Of a DNA stretch of 13,117 bases, positions 1 to 8,288 are shown in pieces. Under the pieces are notes generated by a model, which saw nothing but the letters and a program-made list of their open reading frames with translations, did no database searches and was not told the DNA's origin. Source of the stretch: Eimeria necatrix (lineage: Eukaryota > Apicomplexa > Conoidasida > Eucoccidiorida > Eimeriidae); assembly GCF_000499385.1 (NCBI RefSeq), contig NW_013651840.1, forward strand, positions 1-13,117. The letters are read 5' to 3'. The translations under genes and the position numbers were made by a program. The number at the start of each line of letters is the position of its first letter. Within the stretch, counting starts at the first letter, position 1.

Positions 1-748
1 ACGTCGTCGAGAAGGTGTCCGTGACGTCGTAACATTGTGTCTCCAGTTTTGAACAAAGAGTGAGCAGCAAGAATGGCAATTGCTGCTGCTTCTATTGCTC
101 CTGCTGCTTCGACAGCAATCTCTTCTCCAGTTTGCTGCTGCTCTTCGTCTCCTTCTCCGGGCTGCTGCGGCTGCTGCTGCTGCTGCCGCTGCAGCTGCTG
201 CAGCTGCTGCAGCTGCTGCAGCTGCTGCAGCTGCTGCAGCCCCGACGCGGGCATCCGCGCAGCCTGCTGCTGCTGCTGCAGCGGACGCGAACGCAGTTGC
301 TGCTGCTGCTGCTGCTGCTGCTGCCGCTGCAGCGGAACGCGGCCCGGCGCCTGCGCCTGCTGCGCCGGCTGCTCGCCCCCGTACTGCTGCAGCAGCTGCT
401 GCAGCTGCTGCAGCTGCTGCAGCTGCTGCAGCTGCTGCAGCTGCTGCAGCTGCTGCAGCTGCTGCAACGCGGACTCGTCCACCTCCTGCTTCGGCTGCCC
501 TTCCTCCGGCTGCTGCTGCAGCTGCTGCTGCGGCGCCTGCACCACTTGCTGCTGCGGCTGCTGCAACACCTGCTGCGGCTGCTGCAACACCTGCTGCTGC
601 GGCTGCTGCTGCTGCAACACCTGCTGCTGCTGCTGCTGCTGCTGCTGCTCAGTCAGCTGCCAAAGCGAAGGGCCCCACAGTTCTTTCGGAGGACTCACCC
701 CTTCTGCTGCAGTGCTCAAAGGTGCTGCATAAGGCAGCGGCGGCAGCA

Positions 749-786
<38 letters not shown>

Positions 787-831
787 GTAGGAAACAGAGA
801 GAACAATTCCGATGACAAAAGGCTAGGCAGG

Positions 832-872
<41 letters not shown>

Positions 873-1190
873 ATACTCGTAGTACAGGGGCTGCTGCGGC
901 GAATCTTGAGGATTGTGCTGTTGCTGCTGCTGCTGCTCCGGGTATGGTTGCTGCAGTTGTTGCTGCTGCTGGTCTTCGGGGGGATGCTGCAGGTGGTGAT
1001 ATTGGTGTTGCTGCTGCTGCTGCTGCTGCTGCTGCAACCGTTGCTGCTCGTGAAGCTGCTGCACAGAATTTTGCTGTTCTGGATTGGATTGGTGAAGCTG
1101 CTGCTGCAGTTGCTGCTGCTGCAGCTGCTGCTGCTGCAGCTGCTGCTGCCGCTCCTGCTCCTGCTGCCGCTCCTGCTGCTGCTGCCGCTC

Positions 1191-1226
<36 letters not shown>

Positions 1227-1479
1227 CCGATCACGCACAAACTGCTGCAGGTACGTCTGCGAGTCATAGGTTTGCTGTTGCTGCTGCTGCTGCATCATCT
1301 GCTGCTGCTGCACGTCAACCTGCTGCTCCTCCTGCAGCTGCTGCCCTGGGTACATTTCCTGATCAGCGAGTAGCTGCAGCAGCAGCATCTGCTGCTGCTG
1401 CTGCAGCAGTTGCTGCTCTATCAGCTGCTGCTCTACGTTCTCCACTTGCTGCAGCTGCTGCTGAAATCCTTCTGCTTCC

Positions 1480-1512
<33 letters not shown>

Positions 1513-1967
1513 AGCTGCCCTGCGCTGTCCTGCCCCTCTAATTCTTCTCCTGGCGCCTTCCCAGCTGCTGCTTCTGCTGCTGCAGCATTCGCTGCTGCCT
1601 CACTTGCTGCTGCTGCTGCTGCTGCACTTGTTGCTTCTTCTGTTTCTTCGGCTTTTGCTTTTGTTTCTTTTGCTGCTGCTGCATTCATATATGCTGCCTG
1701 GCCTGACTCTTCTCTTTGCTGCTGCTCCATTTGCTGCTGCTGCAGTTGCTGCTGCTCCTGTTGTTTCTGCTGCCTCTGTTCAAGGAAATCCTCAGGGGGT
1801 TCCTCTGGGGGCCCCTCTGGGGGCCCCCCTGGGGGCCCCCCTGGGGGCCCCCCTGGGGGCCCCCCTGGGGGCCCCCCTGCGGCTCTTCGTGGGTTTGATT
1901 GGGGGTCTTCAGGGCCCGTTGAGGAGTAGAGAATGTGGCTGGCCGGAGGGTAGAGCTGGCTGCTGTT

Positions 1968-2002
<35 letters not shown>

Positions 2003-2332
2003 CTGCTGCTGCTGCTGCTTCTGGTGCTGCAGCAGCGGGAGCAGCCCCGAACCAAGGCAGGGGGGCCCCTGGGAGACTGGGGGGCCCCTCTTGAGGGTAC
2101 TGGGGGCCCCCTGAGTGGTTTGTGGGGTTTTGGATTTGAGTTGCATGCGCTGCTTCGGACAGCAGCAGCTGCGTCTCTGCTGCAGCAGCAGCAGCAGGAG
2201 AAAATAAGAAGCTGAGAGTGTCTTCGACTAAGTCATAAGCTGCTGCTTGTCCGGCGACTTGCTGCTGCAGGAACTGCTGCAGCAGCTGCTGCTGCAGCGC
2301 CTCGAGCTGCGGCGGCTCCCCCTGCCCCTGCC

Positions 2333-2376
<44 letters not shown>

Positions 2377-2752
2377 AGCGCAGCAGGAATGGGGCAGTTG
2401 GCACTCGTGGACAAGTAGTTGGAGTCTCTTTGAATTGCTGCTAAGGCAGTAAATCTGTAGCAAGTAGCAGCAGCAAGATTGAAGGAGACAAAGTGGCAAG
2501 GTTGGGGGATTACTCGCATTTGGTGCATGCGCGCGCCGTCTGCTGCTGCTGCTGCTGCTGCTGCTGCAGCAGCAAGCTGCTGCCCCGCGCGGCAGGAGGC
2601 CTGGCAGGCACTCAGGCTGCTGCGCTGGTCCACTTCCGAAGGCAGCCCCGTGATCTTCGTGTGCTGCAGCAAACAAGAAGGAGCAGCAGCAGCAGCAGCA
2701 GCACGAGAAAGCAAACTTTGGAAGTTTAGGGGCCCCTCAGTGCTTCCTGCTG

Positions 2753-2786
<34 letters not shown>

Positions 2787-2839
2787 GCCGCCTCCCGCGG
2801 ATCCCGACGAGGGGTCATAAGGCCCCACTGGTCTGCCTC

Positions 2840-2871
<32 letters not shown>

Positions 2872-2989
2872 CCTCCAGAGCCTCCTACTGCTGCTGCTGC
2901 TGCTTCACTCCGCAGCACTTGCCGCAGCCCTGCGCGTTCTCTCAAGTTAGTTAAAGGCCGCAGCAGCAGCCGGCTGGCAGCAGCAGGGC

Positions 2990-3045
<56 letters not shown>

Positions 3046-3086
3046 TGCTGCTGACGTTCGTGCTGCTGCTGTTGCTCTTCGGGCTC

Positions 3087-3122
<36 letters not shown>

Positions 3123-3227
3123 ACGTTCGTGCTGCTGCTGCTGCTCTTCGGGCTCCTGCTGCTGCTGCTGTTGCTGCTGCTGCTGGTTTGCGGCGGCTAG
3201 CTGACGCTTCACACCCTGGTGTTGCTC

Positions 3228-3278
<51 letters not shown>

Positions 3279-3556
3279 CTTCTTTTCAGCTTGCTGCGCC
3301 TTTTTTTCTAGCTTCTGCTCTAGCTGCAGTCTTTGTTGCTGCTGCTGCTGCTGCTGTGTTTCGCCCATTTCCTCTCCCTGCTGCTGTTGCTCTTGCTGCT
3401 GCTGCTCCCGTTTTTGCTGCTGAGGCTCCTTCAACTCCTGCTGCTGCTGCTGCTGCTGCTGCAGCTCTGCCTTTAGGCTGCTGTTACTTTTATTCTGCTC
3501 TTGCTGCTGCTGCCGCGGCATTAGCAGGCGAGGCAGCAAAGTTGCGCTAGCATCCA

Positions 3557-3588
<32 letters not shown>

Positions 3589-4011
3589 AGTTCTTGTGGC
3601 TGCTGTTGTTCCTGCTGGTGCTCCCGTGTGGCCTGCTGCTGCTCTTCTTGCTGCTGCTGCAGGCTTTGCTGCTGCTGCTGTTGCTGCGGCTGTAACTGCT
3701 GCTTCTGCTGCTGCTGCTGCAGTTCCTCCGGTGTCTGCTGAAGCAGCTGAAGTTCCTTCTGCTGCTGCTCTTCTTGCTGCTGCTGCTGCTGCAGCTCCTG
3801 TTCGCGAATCGATTGCTGCTGCTGCTGCTGCTGCTGCTTCTGCTGCTTCTTCACCTGCTCTCGAAGCTCCTTCTGCTGCTGCAGCTTCTGCTCCTGCTGA
3901 TGCAGCTGCTGCAGCAGAAGCAACTGCTGCTGCTGCTGCTTTATTTGTTCTTCCAGTTGCTGTCGCTGCTGAATTCCCTGCTGTTGCTGCTGCGCTTCAT
4001 GCTGCTGCAGT

Positions 4012-4054
<43 letters not shown>

Positions 4055-5133
4055 TCAGCTGCTCTCGAGGCACCGCTTGCTGCTCCAGCTCCTGCTGCTG
4101 CTGCTGTTCCAGTTGCTTTTGCAGCAGCTGCTGCTGCCAATCCCGCTGCTGCTGCTGCTGCTGTTTCAGTTGCTCCTGAAAGCGTTCTTGCTGCTGCTGC
4201 TGCTGCTGCTGCTTCAGCTGTTGCTGCAGACGCTGTTGCTGTTCTTCTTCTTGCTGCTGCTGCTGCTGCTGCTGCAGCTGTTGCTGTTGCAACTGCTGTT
4301 GATGCTGCTGCCTTAGTTTCTCCTCAAGTAGTTGTTGTTGCAGCAGCTCCTGCTGCTGCTTGGCCCTCTGCTGCTGCAGCTCCTGCTGCCGCTGCTGCTG
4401 CATTAGCTGTTCACTGAGCTGCTGTTGCAGAAGCAGTTCCTGCTGCTGCTGCTGCTTCAGTTGCTCCTGAATCTGCTGCTGTTGCTGCTGCAGTCTCTGC
4501 TGCTGCAGGTCCTGCTGCTGTTGCAGTTCCTGCTGCTGCTTCTGCTTCATTTCCTGCTGCTTTTGCTGCAGTTGCTGCTGGAGTTGCTGCTGCAGTTGCT
4601 GCTCCAGTTGCTTCTGCCGTTGCTGCTGCTGCAGATACAACCGGTGCTGCAGCTGCATTTCCACTTGCTGCTGCAGTTGCTGCGGAGTCTGTTGCTGCAG
4701 GAGCAGCTGTTGCTGCTGCTGCGTTTGGTACTGTTGCTGCAGTTGCTGCGGCTGCACTTGTTGCTGGGGCTGCTGCTGCTGCAGTTGCTGCTGCAGGAGC
4801 TGCTGCTGTCGCTGCTGCTGGAGGTAGAGTTGCTGCTGGAGCAGCTGTTGCTGGAGCAGTTGCTGCTGCTGGTCCTGCGAGTGCGGCGGTTGCTGCTGCT
4901 GCTGTTGGCGCTGCTGCTGCAGCTGCTGGAGCTGTTGCTGCTGCTGCTGGTGCATTAGTTGCTGGAGCTGCAGCTGCTGCTGCAGCTGCTGCTGCAGCAG
5001 TTGCTCTTGCTGCTGCTGCTGCTGCTGCTGCTCCGCCCGCTGCGGGTCCGGCTGCCGCTGCTGCTGCAGCAGCTGCTGCTGCTGCTTCTGCTGCTGCTGC
5101 TCCCGCTCCTTCTGGAGCTGCTCGAGCAGCTGC

Positions 5134-5180
<47 letters not shown>

Positions 5181-5361
5181 CAGCTCCTTGGCCGCGTTTT
5201 CAAAAGCATTTAATGCTTCCACCCAGCCATCGTTTGGATGAGTTTGTCTATAAACAATAAACTCATTTGCTGCTGCTCGTGTCTTCTCAGAAGCATTATA
5301 AGTGGCGAGAAGTGCTGCATGCAGGGCCTGGACGTACTGCTGCGGCGCGGCCAGGTGCGAG

Positions 5362-5405
<44 letters not shown>

Positions 5406-6081
5406 GGGCGGCGCGGCGCCCTCGGCCCCGCCCCCTGGCAGCAGCCGAGCCGCCAGCAGCGGCAGCAAGTACTGCTGCTGCTGCTGCAGCTGCTGCTGCT
5501 GCTGCGGCGACAGCCCCTGCAGCAAGTGGGCCTGCTGCAGCTGCTGCAGCGGGTGCGGCAGCTGCTTCAGCAGCTGCTGCAGCAGGTGCTGCTGCTGCTG
5601 CTGCTGCTGCTGCTGAGAAGGCAGCGGCGGGGTCAAGGAGGAAGCGGCGCCGGGAACATTTGCTGCTGCTGCTTTTGCTGCTGCCCTTGCGAGCAGCTGC
5701 TGCGCTGCTGCTGCTGCTTCTGTTACTGCGCTCGTTGCTGCCTGCGCAGCATCCGTTGCTGCTGCAGTGGCCGCGTTGGTTACATCTGCTGCTGCTGCCT
5801 GAGCTGCAGCAGCAGCAGCAGCAGCAGGCAGTGCTGTGTAGGTCTCAATGGGAAGAGCTGAGTATAAAGTGTCTCCTTGATCAGCAAAGTAAGTAGCAGC
5901 AGGAGAGAAAGGGAATCCGTAGTGCTGCTGCAGCTGCTGCAGCTGCTGCAGCTGCTGCAGCAGCTGCTGCTGCTGCAGCGCCTGCTGCTGCTGCAGCACC
6001 TGCTGCTGCTGCAGCGCCTGCTGCTGCTGGACGCTGAGCTCAGGCGTCTGCACACCCGAGCCCAGCTGCTGCCCGCATGCA

Positions 6082-6116
<35 letters not shown>

Positions 6117-6197
6117 AGACACCGAAAAGAAGTGAAAGAGACAAAAGTTCAAACGGAAGAGTTTAAATAATTGACAAAGACAAATAGATGGTGACAT
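1..6197 (-). CDS. Giant Gln/Ala-rich secreted-type repeat protein, 3' end beyond the window
   Basis: Function is not recognised. The frame is open from ATG at 6197 to the left edge (2065 codons), with an in-frame TAA upstream at 6258-6260 and no other ATG between. I checked every line of this frame for TTA, CTA and TCA and found none. Residues 1-42 look like a signal peptide: MSPSICLC, then a Phe/Leu core, then an 11-Leu run (28-38) and PACG. Residues 43-91 are QQL/QQQQAL repeats; 124-186 Ala-rich; 279-340 a complex island including THPNDGWVEALNAFENAAKE; 341-1069 Gln with Leu, Glu, Lys and Arg, coiled-coil-like (for example QLLEQLQKEREQQQ). Residues 1080-1220 are Ala-rich; 1220-1274 a second complex island with Cys at 1234, 1246 and 1268; about 1441-1468 GGPP repeats; about 1491-1550 Lys/Glu/Thr/Ala-rich; the rest Gln-rich. 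All five other frames are broken repeatedly. Introns are possible, and the C-terminus is missing. Confidence 0.75.
192..239 (-). repeat. 9-bp CAGCTGCTG tandem array
   Basis: CAG occurs every 9 bp at 192, 201, 210, 219, 228 and 237, separated by CTGCTG. In the minus coding frame this gives repeated Gln-Gln-Leu triads. The repeat contains the PvuII palindrome CAGCTG in every unit. Confidence 0.85.
393..467 (-). repeat. Second 9-bp CAGCTGCTG tandem array
   Basis: The same 9-bp unit as at 192-239, with CAG at 393, 402 and so on to 456, and a final CAA at 465. It encodes another Gln-Gln-Leu run of the giant ORF and lies beside a complex linker that reads VDESA. A third, shorter copy sits at 5931-5963 near the N-terminus. 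Confidence 0.85.
543..640 (-). repeat. Imperfect repeat encoding VLQQPQQ-like units
   Basis: The string CTGCTGCAACACCTGCTG recurs three times, at about 559, 580 and 610, with spacers of CGG and CTG. In the minus frame it reads VLQQPQQ, VLQQPQQQ and VLQQQQPQQQ, so units differ by whole codons. Confidence 0.6.
1795..1878. repeat. 12-bp GGGGGCCCCCCT minisatellite encoding Gly-Gly-Pro-Pro
   Basis: There are seven 12-bp units. The last five (1819-1878) are perfect GGGGGCCCCCCT, 1807-1818 has one change and 1795-1806 is degenerate. Each perfect unit holds the 10-bp palindrome GGGGGCCCCC. In the giant ORF it encodes GGPP units grading into EGPPEEPPED. It is the only strong tandem array inside this gene not built on CAG/CTG. 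Confidence 0.9.
2991..3041 (-). repeat. (CTG)17 pure trinucleotide tract
   Basis: Seventeen uninterrupted CTG units on the plus strand encode 17 Gln in the minus-strand giant ORF. It is one of the longest pure tracts in the window and marks the switch between the Ala-rich and Gln-rich halves of the protein. Confidence 0.9.
3053..3190 (-). repeat. 69-bp in-frame tandem duplication
   Basis: Two adjacent 69-bp units (3053-3121, 3122-3190) both start GACGTTCGTG. They differ by TTG/CTG (CAA/CAG, synonymous for Gln in the gene frame) and at the last few bases. Each encodes Gln runs around EPEEQQQQHERQQQ. The length, 23 codons, preserves the frame. Confidence 0.85.
6069..6197 (-). other. Signal-peptide-like N-terminus with Leu run encoded by CTG repeats
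   Basis: This is the first 43 codons of the giant ORF. A hydrophobic Phe/Leu-rich stretch with two basic residues (Lys12, Arg15) leads into (Leu)11. The Leu run is written by a tract of the opposite polarity to the rest of the gene (CAG on the plus strand at 6084-6116). PACG-QQLG follows, giving a plausible small-residue cleavage context at Ala40/Gly42. The prediction is by eye only. Confidence 0.55.
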
Positions 6198-6238
6198 GAA
6201 TCCTGAGGAAAGAAATAAACCCTCAGCGAGACACGAAC

Positions 6239-6287
6239 AAACCCTAGGGTTTAGGGTTTAGGGTTTAGGGTTTAGGGTTTAGGGTTT
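6239..6287. repeat. Telomere-like TTTAGGG block with head-to-head junction
   Basis: A single AAACCCT meets six AGGGTTT units at the perfect 14-bp palindrome AAACCCTAGGGTTT (6239-6252). The block lies 42 bp upstream of the giant ORF start codon and also supplies the in-frame stop (6258-6260) upstream of it. Confidence 0.9.
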
Positions 6288-6344
6288 GGAACTGCTGGTG
6301 TTGACGAACACCAGGCCTGCTTGGATATTTGCCCCAGCTGCAGC

Positions 6345-6380
6345 ATAGGGTTAGGGTTTAGGGTTTAGGGTTTAGGGTTT
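6345..6380. repeat. Telomere-like TTTAGGG block
   Basis: One shortened unit (TTAGGG) is followed by canonical TTTAGGG units, G-rich on the plus strand, ending in TTTGCATTGGGG. Confidence 0.85.
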
Positions 6381-6443
6381 GCATTGGGGTTTAAGGCCAA
6401 GCTTTTGAGGGCCAAAAATAACAAAAACACAATTTTAATTCAC

Positions 6444-6528
6444 CTTTTCAGGTTTTAGGCTCAGGGTTTCGGGTTTAGGGCCTAGGGTTTTGCTTTTAGG
6501 GTTTAGGGTTTAGGGTTTAGGGTTTAGG
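6444..6528. repeat. Degenerate telomere-like TTTAGGG block
   Basis: Imperfect units such as TCAGGGTTTC and CCTAGGGTTTTGC precede canonical TTTAGGG units at about 6496-6528. It is G-rich on the plus strand. Confidence 0.8.
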
Positions 6529-6685
6529 TGACCTCTGCGGGTCCCAGTGGTCTGCGTGGACGACCAATGGGTGTTGGGGGGCTGCAGATGCGAATTTGTT
6601 TCTTCTAAATATAAATTAATTTGAAATAATTAATTTAAATTAATTTAAATTCAAAAACTTCTAGATTTTCTTTTCTTTTCCTTCG

Positions 6686-6690
<5 letters not shown>

Positions 6691-6723
<33 letters not shown>
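6691..6723. repeat. (CTG)11 tract
   Basis: Eleven CTG units sit between a T/C-rich run and CAGCAGAGAGCTGCC. No coding frame across it looks convincing. Confidence 0.85.
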
Positions 6724-6724
<1 letters not shown>

Positions 6725-6781
6725 AGCAGAGAGCTGCCTATACACTGCAATTACACTGAGCGGCTCAGCTGCGCGCAAACG

Positions 6782-6838
6782 CTAAACCCTAAACCCCTGA
6801 ATTAGGGTTTAGAGTTTAGGACCTAGGGTTTAGGGTTT
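6782..6838. repeat. Inverted telomere-like block
   Basis: CTAAACCCTAA (6782-6792) and TTAGGGTTTAG (6802-6812) form a perfect 11-bp inverted repeat around a 9-bp loop, followed by further TTTAGGG-like units. The orientation switches within the block. Confidence 0.85.
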
Positions 6839-6896
6839 GGAGCTGTTTGAGCCGTATGTAAACGTTGGACCGCTGCAGTGGCCTTAAGGACCTGAA

Positions 6897-6926
6897 TTAG
6901 GGTTTAGGGTTTAGGGTTTAGGGTTT
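6897..6926. repeat. Telomere-like TTTAGGG block
   Basis: About four TTTAGGG units preceded by CCTGAA. The same CCTGAATTAGGGTTT phrase occurs at about 6796, so the two blocks may be segmental copies. Confidence 0.85.
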
Positions 6927-6992
6927 GCAGCGGCCCTAATACTCCACGTTTCCAGCTCAACAAGTGTACAGACAGCAAACTATAGAGAGGGA

Positions 6993-7025
6993 TTGCTGCT
7001 GCTGCCACTGCTCTTATTGCTGCTG

Positions 7026-7056
<31 letters not shown>

Positions 7057-7186
7057 CGCTGCTGCTGCCTCTGCTGCTGCTGCTGCTGTTTCTAATCCCA
7101 TTGGAGTCGTTTTTGTTGCTGCTGCTCCCACTCTTCTCATTTTTGCTGCTGCTGCGGCTGCTTGGGGATAGATGCTTATTCTGTTG

Positions 7187-7224
<38 letters not shown>

Positions 7225-7310
7225 GGCGCTGTTACTGCTGCTGCTTCGGCATCAGCAGCACTTCTTCTGCTGCTCCACTTTCCCTTAGCTCGTTCGTGGC
7301 AGGAAACTCT

Positions 7311-7344
<34 letters not shown>

Positions 7345-7439
7345 AGGCAGCAGCAGAAGCAACAGCAGCCCCCTCGAAATTCTTAGGTTCATATTCGCTA
7401 TTTGCTGCTGCTGCAGCATTTCCAATGCTCTTATCTTAA
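6993..7439 (+). CDS. Weak Leu/Cys/Ala-rich ORF, coding status doubtful
   Basis: The frame is open from the telomere-like block at about 6927 to a stop at 7439 but has no ATG start; 6993 is a TTG. The first part is Leu-rich from CTG tracts. The end reads Ala runs with complex insertions (SSFVAGNS, KAAAEATAAPSKFLGSYSLF, AAAAAFPMLLS). That tail is the only coding-like portion and could be a terminal exon. On the other strand a frame from ATG 7140 to 6904 (MRRVGAAATKTTPMG, then Ala runs) is about equally plausible for the first half. No function is recognised. Confidence 0.2.
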
Positions 7440-7491
7440 AGCAGCAGCAGTAGCAGCAGCAGCTGCAGCAGCAGCTGCTGCTGCAACAAAG

Positions 7492-7522
<31 letters not shown>

Positions 7523-7873
7523 CAGTTCGTTCCAAATGAGTGGCGCTGCTGCTCAAGTCCAGGCATCACTTTTAAAAAGATAAAAAAGAATTTAAATTGA
7601 ATATTTATTTTATTTTTAATTTACTTTTTGTTATTTGCTTTTCCATTTTATTTATTTGCTGCTGTTCTTCGACTCAACTAATTTTTGATCCTTTTGCTTC
7701 TCGCTGCTTCTGCTGCTGCTGTTGCAGCTGCAGCAGCAGCTGCAGCAGCAGCTGCAGCAGCAGCTGCAGCAGCAGCTGCAGCAGAAGGCTTTTGTTGTTG
7801 CTGCTGCGGCAGCAGCTGCTACAATTTCGCCAGTGTATGTACCCATTTGAAATGAACAAAAAGGGTTTAGGGT
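7440..7873. other. CAG/CTG and AT-rich patchwork without a clear gene
   Basis: CAG tracts occupy 7441-7524, followed by an AT-rich segment (7570-7660) and then the 12-bp array at 7725-7784. A 64-codon minus-strand ORF starts at ATG 7846 (MGTYTGEIVAAAAAAATTKA, then Cys/Ser) and ends at 7652. It is too short and repeat-driven to call as a gene. Confidence 0.5.
7725..7784. repeat. 12-bp CAGCTGCAGCAG tandem array
   Basis: The palindrome CAGCTG recurs exactly every 12 bp at 7725, 7737, 7749, 7761 and 7773, separated by CAGCAG. Every unit is nearly self-complementary, so the array can fold on either strand. Confidence 0.85.
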
Positions 7874-7896
7874 TTAGGGTTTAGGGTTTAGGGTTT
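7862..7896. repeat. Telomere-like TTTAGGG block
   Basis: About five G-rich TTTAGGG units follow AACAAAAAG and end in TTTGGG. The minus-strand Ala-rich ORF at 7874-8212 terminates inside this block, where TAA comes from the heptamer itself. Confidence 0.85.
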
Positions 7897-8116
7897 GGGT
7901 ATGCGCAGACTCTGCAGCATCCCTGATCCAAAACAGCAGCAAGAAACTGCATGCTGGTGTTGTGGCTCTTGCTATTGCTGCTGCTGCTGCTGCTGCTGCA
8001 GTTGCTGCTGCAGCTGCAGGTGTTGCTGCAGCTGTTGCTGCAGTTGCTGCTGCAGCCATTACTGCAGTTGTTGCTGCAGCTGTTGCTGCTGCTGCTCTAA
8101 ATCTGTTGACTCCCTC

Positions 8117-8157
<41 letters not shown>

Positions 8158-8212
8158 GCGTCGCGTTTAGCAGCAGCAGCAGCTCCTGCTGCTGCTGCGT
8201 TGCTGTTACCAT
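7874..8212 (-). CDS. Weak Ala/Ser-rich ORF ending in telomere-like DNA
   Basis: The ORF starts at ATG 8212 (MVTATQQQQELLLLLNATR). A Ser run, EGVNRFR and a long Ala stretch broken by Thr, Pro, Val and Met follow, then the complex tail CSFLLLFWIRDAAESAHTQ. The final TLNPKP and stop are the heptamer read in frame. A plus-strand Ala frame over 7962-8456 covers the same DNA without an ATG. Ala frames over CAG/CTG are open on both strands here, so neither choice is secure. No function is recognised. Confidence 0.22.
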
Positions 8213-8248
8213 TGTTGCCGCTGCACTGCCGCTCCCACTGCTGCTGCC

Positions 8249-8288
<40 letters not shown>

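Larger units (their letters stand above)
6198..6992. other. Intergenic region with telomere-like blocks and AT-rich DNA
   Basis: No convincing gene is visible. The region upstream of the giant ORF contains five TTTAGGG-type blocks (6239-6287, 6345-6380, 6444-6528, 6782-6838, 6897-6926). It also has a very AT-rich stretch of AATTTAAATTAATT motifs (6604-6655), a T/C-rich run (6664-6686) and (CTG)11 at 6691-6723. The promoter of the giant ORF should lie here, but no specific element can be named. Confidence 0.7.

Noticed and set aside
80..790. Plus-strand Ala-rich frame of 236 codons
   Set aside because: It is the complement of the minus-strand Gln frame. The linkers read better on the minus strand, and the minus frame continues for more than 6 kb.
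944..2215. Plus-strand Ala/Leu frame of 423 codons
   Set aside because: It has no ATG start and its open length comes from CTG tracts. The GGPP array and the Lys/Glu/Thr linker make sense only in the minus frame.
3596..4417. Plus-strand Ala/Val frame of 273 codons
   Set aside because: It is antisense to the Gln-Leu-Glu-Lys-Arg coiled-coil-like region. The residue mix on the minus strand, with synonymous CAA/CAG variation, is the better coding signal.
4955..5209. Minus-strand Ser-rich ORF of 84 codons
   Set aside because: It is a shadow in the AGC phase of the giant Gln frame, which covers it completely.
6604..6655. Replication origin or centromere-like AT-rich DNA
   Set aside because: It is only about 50 bp of low-complexity A/T. 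Nothing specific supports either role.
7285..7569. Minus-strand Cys-rich ORF with poly-Leu
   Set aside because: Long Cys runs come from the TGC phase of CTG tracts, and such frames appear wherever CAG/CTG is antisense. No complex linkers support it.
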